Assembly (NCBI GenBank): GCA_002964805.2
Contig: PUDQ02000102.1
Span: 124,001 to 188,000, forward strand
Source: Trametes villosa
Taxonomy: Eukaryota > Basidiomycota > Agaricomycetes > Polyporales > Polyporaceae
Direction: 5' to 3'
Length of the DNA: 64,000 nucleotides
This document shows positions 23,886 to 33,136 of the stretch, in pieces. The notes under the pieces are model-generated. The model worked only from the letters and a program-made list of their open reading frames with translations. It was not told where the DNA came from and searched no databases. Positions within the stretch are counted from its first letter, which is position 1. Each line of letters begins with the position of its first letter. The translations under genes were made by a program, and so were the position numbers.

Positions 23886-26442
23886 GAACCCCTGCACCGC
23901 GCTACGAAGCAGATGAGGCGCGGAAAGACGTAGATGAAACTCTATTGCCTACAAGGTTCTGTCCACCGGAGTGGGTCCTGAAAACACGCGCTTATGATGC
24001 CGCTCTCTCCCTATCGCGCCGCCGAATCTCCGAGTTCTACTTCAGCATCGTGAGCATTGGACGGGGAGAGCAATCGGGCGAAGGATAACACTGTACTTAC
24101 GCATCTCTCGAGCGAGGAGCTGTACTTGTCAGTGCGGCGGCGTGCACCAGCTCCTACCGCCACAGGCATCTCCCCACGCACAGGATCGTCCCAGCCTCGC
24201 GCGCAGTGCTTCTGATCTGATCTGTGCACCAGACGTGCGGCCGAGGTCTTCTGCCGTCCACCCGCACGCGCAAACCGGACCGCGTTCAGACTCCGGGTCG
24301 ATGTGAGGCAGTCCGCGCACGGGCGCACGATCGCACCGCATTGCACGAGTACACACTTCTCCCGACCCAGCGCGCCCGCAATCGGATTCATGCCCGTGCA
24401 CGAGCGTAGCCGGTCATCCTGGAGAAATCGAAATCTATTGCGAACGCTCTGGCGGCGCCATGCGAGACACAAGGTAACAGACGAGACAATGGACGCGGCG
24501 TGACGTACCAGTGGTATGGTGCTGAGCAGCTTGACGATGCCAGCAGTGTGGTCTTGCGGCCTAAGTCTCATATGGGGCTGAACGACGTCGTGCGTACCCG
24601 AGATGTCTTGTGTGGGTTCAGTCGTCCCAACCTTTTCGAGGATGATTCTTTAGCACCGGCCTGTTATAGCAGTCTCCCGCCTTGCGGCGGCCTAGCCTGG
24701 ACGAGACTCACCGCGCAAGAGCACGTTGACGTGTCCACTCTACGGATTGGCGCACGCCGGAGGTACGTGCGTTTCGTGTCCACGTTCGATGGCCGAACTC
24801 TCTAGACGGAAAATGTCGGTGCGGATTCGCAACGCCCCTTCGAGCAACTTCATCTCGTGACGAGGGCATGACCGATATAGCGCACCGTCAACGCGATGAC
24901 GAGCGTGTATGTGTTCTGTAGGGCGATTTCCTGTTAGCGCAGTGCGGATCGCTCCTGATCGGACCAGGTTCCTACACATCCTCCACTACCGTTGCATGCA
25001 TCAGGGGCTAGAGATGCCGGATGCCGAGTACGAGTGGGCGATACGGGGAAGGACCGGTTTCCTTAACGGGGCGAGGATGTACAGGGTGTCGCATAAGCCG
25101 ATGCAAGGTGCCCGCGCACACAGGGTGCCATACTACAGGACGATAGTAGTCAACGCGATAAATGCAATCATGTAATAAAAATGAATTTGTGACGCACATG
25201 CGATCGCCCGCCGCGGGATGCGTAGCGGAGCGCCTGTAGGTGCCTGCGCCCCGCCTATGCCCGACCGCAAGCCCGGGAGCGGCAAATAGGCGCAAGACGT
25301 GGGAGCTGCCGCGGGTGGAGCTAGAGTCTCGTGAAAAAGGGATACCGGGAGCCGGCGAGATGTATGGGAGGGGATACTGCAGGAATTGTTATCTTAAGAA
25401 GACGAAGAGCCGGCGTTGAGGCCGAGTTTACCAGTATGAGCCCACACGTCTGCAGTGATATATTACGCCGGCGGTTCCATCCTGTGCGCAAAAGAGAAGA
25501 ACGTACACTGTCCCGACGCTATTGACCAGTCCATTGTAGATCGTGATCTGCGGCACAGGCACGGCATGTTTGATGTACTGAGCATGGTACGTGTTAGCAC
25601 TCAAACTGTAAATTACTCCTCGAAACACACTCCGTAGAGTTCCAGTCAAACCGTCGTGGTGCATAAAACACACCAGAGTGAGTACAGAATCGAACGAGAC
25701 AGCCTCAAAGACAAGGACATTGAATGGGAACGGGGCTGCGAGGGCTGTCGACGCGCTCACTGACTTGAACAGATACGTTTTGTGGTATACACACAGCATA
25801 CGCAGGCCATAGTATCCATGCTGCTTACCTCTAAACTATGTCGCGAGAGCCGTTTACGGTCTGCTCGCTCTTCTCGAGCCCTAAGTTTACGACCTCCGGT
25901 ACGCGAAGCGAGTGGTACTGAAAAAGATAGAACTGAGCAGAGGATGAGACACGCACAGAGCCTAAAGGCGAGTGGAGAGGAGCCCGAGATACTGCGGTAG
26001 GCGCGGGACAGCGAAGGAGGTATAGACAGACACGCAGCCTAGTTAACGAGAAGAGGGCAGGAAGACAAGAGCGATTCCGAACAAGCGCTCGCCGGCGTTC
26101 GCTGCCAGCGCTACGAGTGATGACGTCACTTTCCTGAGGGCCCAGACTCTGGTGCTTAGTGCCGCGCGCTGCACACCCTGTCTCTCTCGACTCCGAGTTG
26201 CTCGTACAGCCTCGTCGCCTGTCCTTCAACGTTTTCTCGCGCCAGTTTCGGTCTTGCACTATGATGGCCCGATTGTACATTTATTAAAAAAACTGCGCGA
26301 CTGGCTTATCGCCGCGCACCGCCACATTAAACAGCGCAACTAAGCATTTTCTAACGCAGCGCGCGCAATCGATTCCGCACAGCGCACACAACTCATGGCG
26401 GGAGGGTTATCCGGAGGATAAGTATGCCTCTTATGGTAGTTC
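23886..26442. other. Intergenic region upstream of HET-4
   Basis: No gene is supported. The region resembles the unit 1 and unit 2 gaps: 24420-24760 is a cognate of the block at 3950, 25590-25680 of the segment at 5550, and a TGACGTCA block lies at 26050-26128. A long minus-strand open frame at 24011-24571 has nucleotide cognates before other HET genes, but not in the same frame, so it is judged non-coding. Confidence 0.5.
26050..26128. repeat. TGACGTCA-ending repeat block (unit 4)
   Basis: GAACAAGCGCTCGCCGG, then a GCCAGCGCTA core, then TGACGTCA at 26121-26128. Located about 2.2 kb upstream of the HET-4 promoter and 390 bases left of the Tc1/mariner insertion. Confidence 0.6.
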
Positions 26443-26518
26443 AAAAATTGGACCCCAACGGATTCGAACCCGGGCGTTTGCGGCAAAACCAGCGGACGCC
26501 TCAGCCAACTCGGCCATA
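26443..26518 (-). ncRNA. tRNA-like Pol III sequence (tRNA-derived relic or SINE piece), cut by a transposon
   Basis: On the minus strand there is a full A box, TGGCCGAGTTGG (complement of 26505-26516), and a full B box, GGTTCGAATCC (complement of 26460-26470), at tRNA-like spacing, followed by a T5 terminator (26443-26447). The T stem pairs poorly (only two good pairs next to the loop), the anticodon stem has mismatches and no acceptor partner is found, so it is not a working tRNA. The 5' end abuts the TA target site of the adjacent transposon. A SINE head or a decayed Leu/Ser-type tRNA gene are the likely alternatives. Confidence 0.5.
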
Positions 26519-26600
26519 CAGTCGTTTGCAAAATGATCTGCACTCCCCGCGCGCGCAGAGGCTTGTTTGTATATATTTGTACAGGCCGGGAACTCTAGGG
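26519..26600 (+). repeat. Left terminal inverted repeat of the 3.9-kb element
   Basis: Begins CAGTCGTTTGC and contains CACTCCCCGCGCGCGC and TTTGTAY-type runs. Pairs with 30371-30452 in inverted orientation. Confidence 0.9.
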
Positions 26601-26664
26601 TTAGCCTAGGGTTAGTGTGACTGAGCGTAATTTCCGACGGGTTTTCCTCCTCGCCGCCCCTTCG

Positions 26665-27750
26665 ATGGCTCCTCGCCTGACCGAGCAGCTCAGAGACCGC
26701 ATCGTGGAATGGCATCTAGTACATCACAAACCTGCTCCCGAGATTGCTCTTTTGGCTGGCTGCTCTCGGCGTACCGTCTTCAATGTCCTGAGGAACTACC
26801 GTGACTACCAGCAGACGGCCAATCCTCACGCGCGTCGGACGGGTCGGCATCGCGCCCTCAGTCAAGCCGACATTGCATATGTCAGCTCTCTCCTACAAGC
26901 CAATGCTGCGGTCTACCTAGACGAAATTCAAGAACGGCTCGCTGAAGCCCGAGGTGTGACCGTGTCTATTGCGACCCTCTCAAGAACTTTGCGGCGTCTC
27001 GATATCACCCACAAGCAAGTCGCCAAAACTGCGCTCGAGCGCGACGAGCTACTACGAGCAACTTGGCAGGCCGCATATGAAGACATCCCCGCCCAGTCGT
27101 TCGTCTGGCTCGACGAATCGAGCATTGACGATCGGACGAACCAGCGCACCGAAGGGTGGGCACCGCGCGGGCAGGCCTGTGTCCGGCGCGCGACATTCAT
27201 CCGGGGGCAGCGGTTCTCCTTACTACCTGCGCTGTCGGCGGACGGGATCATTGCGCTAGACATATTCGAGGGCTCTGTCAACAAGGACCGCTTCATAGGT
27301 TTCGTCCGCAACCAGCTTGTGTGTACTAGTCATCATTCTCAGGCTCGGTTCGTATCCCTGACATAATGTTTCTTGTAGGCCCCTAAGCTCACGCCGTACC
27401 CTGGGCCACGGAGTGTTGTAGTGATGGACAACTGCGCTATCCACCATGATCAAGAAATACGGGAGATTGTAGAGGTTGAATGTGGTACGCGCCTATCTTG
27501 TTCCTTACGCTGTGTACTATTCTCCTTTCTTACATTGCGCACAGGAGCCCGTCTCATTTATCTTCCACCGTACTCACCGGACTTCAATCCAATCGAACAA
27601 GCCTTTCACACCATCAAGGCCTGGCTCCGTCGGCATGAAGCACGAGCAGTTGACCCAGATGCTCGGCCGTGGCTGATACACCAAGCGGCGATGGCGGTCA
27701 CTCCGGAAGATGCAGAGAGTTGGATACTGAACTGCGGATACTCATTCTGA
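26665..27750 (+). CDS. Tc1/mariner-superfamily transposase (DD35E)
   Basis: Predicted 321-residue DDE transposase that cuts and inserts the surrounding element at TA sites. Exons are 26665-27318, 27379-27484 and 27545-27750; both introns are 60 bases with GT..AG ends and restore the family reading frame. The N-terminus (about 1-110) has helix-turn-helix character (PAPEIALLAGCSRRTVFNVL, then TVSIATLSRTLRRL) for repeat binding. The catalytic domain shows FVWLDESSID (first Asp), VVMDNCAIHHD (second Asp) and YLPPYSPDFNPIEQAF (Glu), with 35 residues between the second Asp and the Glu. The ATG at 26665 was chosen as the first ATG of the frame; it lies 64 bases inside the inverted repeat's inner end. 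Length matches the family. No stop or frameshift was found, so it could be active. Confidence 0.92.
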
Positions 27751-27874
27751 TATTACGACATATCCTGTCTTAAGTAGGCTATGCGAAGTACTATGCTACA
27801 TGAACAAATTAGGTGTGAAAGCGAGTCCTAAAAGACGACCAAAAGAATCTTGACGGTGCGGTGTAATGGAAATA

Positions 27875-29801
27875 TCAGAGGCCACGCTTACGCTTTTCCT
27901 CGACACGGCCAACCCACTCCCTGCAGAAAACCTGGAACCTACGAACACGCCCCTCGACGGCACCCATCACGTCGCAGAGGCGAGCCACCGGGACCTCGTT
28001 GATGATGTCCGGAGATAGCTCAAGGTCGGCGAGCGCATCTTCTGCATACAACAAGTCAACTCCCTTCGTGGAGAGGAAGTCGACGAGGCAAGCATGAAGT
28101 TCACCACCCCGAGGCGGTGCCGGGGACTGAGGGAGCGACTGCGGCTGACGGCGACGAGTTGGGGTAGCGGGAAGGCTGGGAATTGTCGCTGTAGAGGGGC
28201 CTGCCTGCGGGGCCCGGGGTGCGAGTTGGGTGGTCAGAAGGGGGACGATGGCGGCCATGAGGAGAGCTGTGATGTCGCTGCTTGAGGTAGAAGCTGATGT
28301 GCTGGCGTTCACAGGTCGTCCGCGTGGCTTGACCGCATTGAGACGCCCATCGCGCAGGCCATCGAAGTCAACGGTAGCCGGAGGATGATGCTTCGTAGCA
28401 TCTGCCGCAGCCTACAGAGACAGATATCAGAGAGCGTGCGTGCATCAGTGCGCAGAGTACTCACTATAGCCGCCGCCCAGAGCTTCAGCTTCCGTGAGTT
28501 CAACCCAAGATGGGTGCCCGACTCATCCAAGTAGCAGAAACCGGGCTCGCCATGTTCGCCCTGATGGCGGTCGCAGGCCCATTTTGCTTTCAGCTGCATG
28601 ATGATCTGGCCGTTGACTTGGTCCTCCTCATTGAAGAGCTCGACACGAGGTACCTGTAACGGAATGTGAGCAGTTGATAATAATATGCGCCGCAACCGGA
28701 TGCGGCTTACCTTGTCTCCGCGGCGCAGCTCCTCTTCGTCGTCGGCAGCCGCAAGGGCTTCGATAGGCTAAATATTGAAGTCAGCAATAAAGTGTTCGGA
28801 ACAACTCATATACTTACCCTCTTGCGGACGCGGAAGCCGTCCATACCCTCGAGATCAAACTCGATATTGACGACAATATCCTTGTTCTTCTTCTTGAGGA
28901 TAGCCGCGCGTGTGACGTCGAAGTCGTGATTGGTGTCGACGGTTGACGCCCCGGACTTGCCCCCGCTGGGTGATGAATCAGAGAGTGTACGGTAGACGTC
29001 GACGCATACCAAACGCACCTAGAGCCAGGCCACCAGATTTTGACCGGGGGTCCCGACCAAACGCCGGGACAATACTGCCCACCGAGATCGTGAACAGCCA
29101 GGGCAGCCTTGAGGAAGTCGAAGCGCGATGCCCCCTCGAGGCGGATGTGGTCGGACTTGACCGTCTTCTCCTTGACCTTCTTCGTCGCGCCCCTCGACGA
29201 ACGTCCGGTTACAGCAACCGTGTTCAAGTACAGCACGGTGACGGATACAAGGTATCCTGCTGCATCGAGGGGAGCTGTCGACATTGTTAGTAAAGGCATG
29301 TCAACGAGGACCCAGAACGAGCACTCACGGACTTCATCCACCTCCCCAGGGGCATTTGCAACAGCACCAGCGGGAGGAGCAGCCTGCGGCTCAGGGGGAA
29401 GGAGAACGGGCACGGGCGGAGGGAGAACGGGTGCGGGCGGAGGCAGAGCCGGTGCAGGGGGAGGCAGAGCGGGCGCGGGTGGAGGCAGAGCGGGCGCGGG
29501 CGGAGGGAGAGCAGGCACGGGCGGAGGGAGAGCAGGCGGAGCTGGGCCGGGAGCCGTCTCGCTGGGGTCTGCCTGAGGGGGAAGCGCAGGATACCCGGCC
29601 TTCATGCGGTCGGCGTTGATCTCGTCCAGGGTAACATAGAACCGAGGCGGGAACCGTGCGCCATCTATGGAGAAGAGGGGAAGATTAGTATAAGTGCAAG
29701 GACCGTGAGCAGGGATTAGTGCTCCAGGGCATACCTATCCAAGCGGGAAACCTGAGCCAGTGCTCGGATGGCTGACCGGTCTGGTGGGGCTCCGAAGGCA
29801 T
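27875..29801 (-). CDS. Transposon-borne accessory protein, function unknown (seven exons)
   Basis: Predicted 529-residue protein. Exons are 29801-29735, 29664-29329, 29274-29019, 28965-28818, 28767-28711, 28653-28465 and 28411-27875; all introns are 53-76 bases with GT..AG ends and the phases close exactly. After a short N-terminal part come a 7-residue repeat (ALPPPAP units), a mixed region with KKVKEKTV and KKKNKD basic patches, a segment with a W-x-C-x2-H-x8-C pattern (KWACDRHQGEHGEPGFCYLD then LKLWAAAI), a Ser/Ala/Pro linker with a PTRRR patch, and a C-terminal helical, possibly SAM-like region (HACLVDFLSTKGVDLL to EEKRKRGL). I believe similar proteins are common in Agaricomycete genomes but know no function. 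It lies fully inside the inverted repeats, so it may help transposition, or be a captured host gene. It has its own TATA box. Confidence 0.8.
29397..29541 (-). repeat. 21-base minisatellite coding for ALPPPAP repeats
   Basis: About seven tandem units of 21 bases within exon 2 of the accessory gene encode the proline-rich heptads. Unit-to-unit changes (A to V, P to L) are few, and the period keeps the frame. Confidence 0.8.
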
Positions 29802-29924
29802 AGAATGGGCCTGAGTGGATGTGTGTGGTGGAAGGAATGGAGATGAACGAGGGGAAGCGAGCAGAGATGGTAATGAGTGAAGGAGAAGTGGAGGAGTGGA
29901 TGTCGAGAGGAAGCTCACCAGAGC

Positions 29925-29937
29925 AGCCTTTTATACG
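29925..29937 (-). promoter_or_regulatory. TATA box of the transposon accessory gene
   Basis: TATAAAAGG on the minus strand (complement of 29927-29935), about 130 bases before the ATG at 29801, followed by a C/T-rich leader. Confidence 0.6.
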
Positions 29938-30370
29938 GAGGCAGTCGAGGGCAGGCTGGAGCTCGCTGCCTGACCCCGCTGCCTGACCCTGTCCCCACTC
30001 TCAGGATGTGGTCCGATTGGCATGCCAGCCCGCGGTGTCCGCATGCGCGATCGCGCAGGGCAGGCCCGCCGTGTATGAGACCAATAAACTAGCTTCAGAT
30101 GGCCGTTCCGGTCAGGGCACTTGGCAGATAGTCCAGAAGTCCAGTTTCCGAGCCTCCGAAGAGAGAACACAGTCCAAGAGAGAGTGTAGGTAGGCCGAGC
30201 AGTATACAGAGAGGAGCCCCCAGGAGAGAGTGTACTGGCGGGCAGAGACAGTCGGCGGCGAGCCCAGTGGAGTCGAAGCGCGAACCGCGCGGTATCTTCA
30301 GCCGCATGGCGTCACAAAACCACCACACTGCTTCGAATTGATCGGAAATGTACCTCCCCGATCTGGTATT

Positions 30371-30452
30371 CTAGGCAGTTTCCGAGCGGTACAAATAGAT
30401 ACAAATAAGGCTGCGCGCGCGCGGGGAGTGCAAATCATTTTGCAAACGACTG
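30371..30452 (-). repeat. Right terminal inverted repeat of the 3.9-kb element
   Basis: Complement begins CAGTCGTTTGC and follows the left repeat for about 82 bases with roughly a dozen differences, which cluster at the inner end. Confidence 0.9.
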
Positions 30453-32140
30453 TAACGCCTTTATTAGGTTGCTGTTGCTGTTGCAATATGTAGCGTCCTC
30501 TCAAAGACCTGGTATGCATCATTCGAACTTGAAGGCCACCGTCGTTTGAGTGGGGGCAATTAGTTCATATTCTCACATACACTTCTCAAACTGTCTTCAA
30601 TGAGGCCTGGGCCCCTATCAGGCTTCCTCCGGAAGATTATGAAGTAACCCGCCGGAAGACTTGATACGTAAGTACTAGCAGGTACTAACTAGCAGGTACA
30701 CGGCCAGACAGTCTTTTGCGCTGCAGTGCAAACGCAAAATTTGAGCGAGAGTGAATTGTTTGGAGTTAAGCACGGGTTAAGCAGAAAATGAGCCAGGCCT
30801 ATGTGCGATGATTTTCAACCGGGGCGTAGACAGCGGGTTGAGCGGGGGACAACCCGCGCGCGATTCAACCCAGAGCTAAAGTGCACGGGCGCTTGCATCT
30901 CCCAAAACAGCTGTGGTCGCTGTCATTTGCATCCCGCTCGCTGTCCCGTCCCGCTCCGAGAGCGAGTCAGCAACCATCGATATCGATGGGCCACTGGCAG
31001 CTGCCAGCTGCCAGCGCAAACGTTGGGCGCGAGCGGTGCACATCCCCCTTTCTCTCTCCCACCACCACCGTCGTTCAAACGTTCAACGTTCAACTCTCAA
31101 GTCCTTCTGCGCCGTGGTCCACCTCGTGCACCCTGAGCTCCTTGTCCGTCTAAGTCTGCTCTGTGTTGCTGGTATCTCTTTGGCTGGTCGCTCTGGCCTG
31201 TCTGTGTCTAGCTTAGGGGCTGAAGACTCGAATCTTGCGCGGCTTGCTGGGTGCTCTGGGTCTGAGTCTCGCTACGCTGGGCGCTGATATGTCTTCTGAG
31301 AACTCTGGCTGTGATCTCGGGTGCATATGCTGACCTCCTTCAAGCCTCCTTGCCTCTGTTCTGATTTCGGCTAGGCGGTGTCTATGCTGATTGAGACGAC
31401 ATCTATGTGCTCGTGAAACGACGCGCGTCAAGTATGCGGGTCGACGTCGCCGCCGAGTTCCGGCCAACTCTGTAACAAGTACTATTGAGCTGCCGTTGTA
31501 TCGACCATGTATCAGCTACTGTATGCAGAGCCGCAATATATTATGTTGTCGTCCCCGAACCAGATACCGCCATTAGCTACGAGCAAGGAACCTGTGAATA
31601 TGATTGGTTACGGAAGGCGCAATACAGGCCAGGACGGACGGATCACGTGTGGCTTGCGTTTTGCGCTGGGGCTCAAATCGCATGTAGCCCTGGCTTAAAC
31701 TTGCGCAATTTTGCCCCAGGTTCATTCTGCCAGAAACCGGCCTGGGCTAAAATCTGCACATCTCCAGGCTATTCGGCAACATCTTAGCCCAGGGCTCGTA
31801 ACGTGTCCTGCCCGTGTACTATTTAGTAACACTGACGCCGTCATTAGGCGCCCGTGTGTCTAACGGTCCACTTACCCCGGCGGGTTAGGGACTTCAAAAG
31901 TCTATAGCACCGTGTGAAAGCTGAGAAAAGAAGACTCTATGGCCGAACTGTAAAGACGGCCACCCTTCTCATCTAGCATTCTTGAGTTCGAACCGTTCCC
32001 ATCCTAACCTTTTTTCACCTTCCATATCCGGGCATTTGACCCTCCAGATCACCCCGTCTCATGCGCGCCGTGCGCGCGCTGGTGTGCGCTGCGTGGGATT
32101 TATGCGCGGGGCGGTAAGAAAAGGTTAGTTTCGCGCTCTA
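30453..32140. other. Transposon-relic DNA between two elements
   Basis: No gene is supported. Segments near 30680-30880 and 31640-31835 are diverged inverted repeats of each other (GCAGAWWWTRRCC-like and ATGCGATT-like stretches), so an old non-autonomous element of about 1.1 kb may fill most of it. The middle (30900-31150) looks promoter-like, with pyrimidine-rich runs, but leads to no long frame. A sequence with a B-box-like GAGTTCGAACC at 31982 and a T6 run follows. Confidence 0.4.
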
Positions 32141-33136
32141 CACCGCCGGACAAAGCGCTACTGGAATCTAAGTGGGTGCTGTTGAGGTTGTAAGCCAGGG
32201 TATGACGCGATTGGAAACAAAGTAGATACCACTTGGAATCCAGCTGCGACGCTGCCACATGGAATCCAAGGCGAGGTCGTGTGAATATCAATAAACACCT
32301 CGTTGGCGCCGCCCGACCACCTTCCCGCCAACCTTCCCGCCTTTGCGCCCATCAAAGCCACTGTTGCCAGCGCGATCCCTCAGCGCCAGCGTTCCGACTT
32401 GCTTTCTCCGCGCCTCTTTCGCCCTCATCGCGCCTCTCATATCTGTTCTCTTGCACATCCCTCGCTTGCTCTGTTGCTACACCGCTGATCGAGCATCTAC
32501 CGGCGCGATATCGATCCTCACGATGGCCACCGTCTCTTGTTCCTGTCGACGCTGAGATGGAGGATGGGAGCAGCGACGAAGACAACACCGATGTAGATGT
32601 CTCTATGCTGGGTGACATAGCCAGCACTATCACCTACTCTTAGTCGCTTTCCTACTGGCATGGTTGGTTTCCCCTCGTTCTCATTGCACCTGATGCTTCG
32701 ATAGTTTCTCGCCCGTCGCTCTTTCAGACCCATACTACCATACACCATGATCCTACAGTATTCTTTCCTTACATTGTTCTCCTCTCGTTCCTTCCCCAAG
32801 TCTGACACTCGTTATCTGAGCTACCTCGATCATTTATCATACGTATATGCCATACCTTTAATCCCAGTCATTTCCCTCCCACAACGTCAGAAGCCGTCCG
32901 CGTCACCGTCCGCCCCCGGACATTCGAAGTTAGCGCCCAAATTTCCGACGTCCCACCCGCCTGCCAATTTGGGCCTTTTTCCGGGCGCCGGGTGCAACTG
33001 GCGGGAACGATGGCCGCCAATTGGCGGTACCTTGGATTCCAAGTGGGTGCAGCGCGCCTGGGATCCAACAATCTCAACCTTGGCCGCCATCAGCGAACAC
33101 GCCACTTGGGCTCCAGTAGCGCTTTGTCCGGCGGTG
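32141..33136. mobile_element. TA-flanked non-autonomous Tc1/mariner-like element, 996 bp
   Basis: The ends are inverted repeats of about 36 bases starting CACCGCCGGACAAAGCGCTA; the outer 25 bases are identical. TA flanks both ends (32139-32140 and 33137-33138). Subterminal copies of CCACTTGGAATCCA occur on both sides in both orientations. There is no transposase. The middle holds a C/T-rich promoter-like stretch and a short acidic frame (EMEDGSSDEDNTD) ending at 32643, which I cannot assign. Its termini differ from those of the 3.9-kb element, so a different transposase would be needed. Confidence 0.8.

Larger units (their letters stand above)
26519..30452 (+). mobile_element. Tc1/mariner-type DNA transposon with transposase and a second gene
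   Basis: The ends are inverted repeats of about 82 bases beginning CAGTCGTTTGCAAAATGAT, directly flanked by TA on each side (26517-26518 and 30453-30454), the target duplication expected of the Tc1/mariner superfamily. Inside are two convergent intact genes: a DD35E transposase (26665-27750, plus) and a seven-exon gene of unknown function (27875-29801, minus), 124 bases apart at their 3' ends. The repeats differ at several positions, but both genes are open, so the insertion is not very old. It lies in a tRNA-like sequence within the HET array. Most Tc1/mariner elements carry only a transposase and are shorter. Confidence 0.9.

Noticed and set aside
24011..24571. Minus-strand open frame of 186 codons upstream of HET-4, with similar-looking stretches before HET-2, HET-5 and HET-9
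   Set aside because: The similarity is at nucleotide level and shifts frame between copies; no start, splice or protein-family signal is shared, so it is upstream non-coding DNA.
29109..29576. Plus-strand Gly-rich open frame opposite the proline-rich repeat
   Set aside because: It is the complement of the 21-base repeat of the accessory gene, whose seven-exon model closes in phase on the minus strand.
31920..32015. Possible second tRNA gene: B-box-like GAGTTCGAACC and a T6 run, with a GGTTAGG/CCTAACC pair about 120 bases apart
   Set aside because: T stem and D arm do not pair properly, and the putative acceptor strands are too far apart without a plausible intron. At best a tRNA-derived relic.
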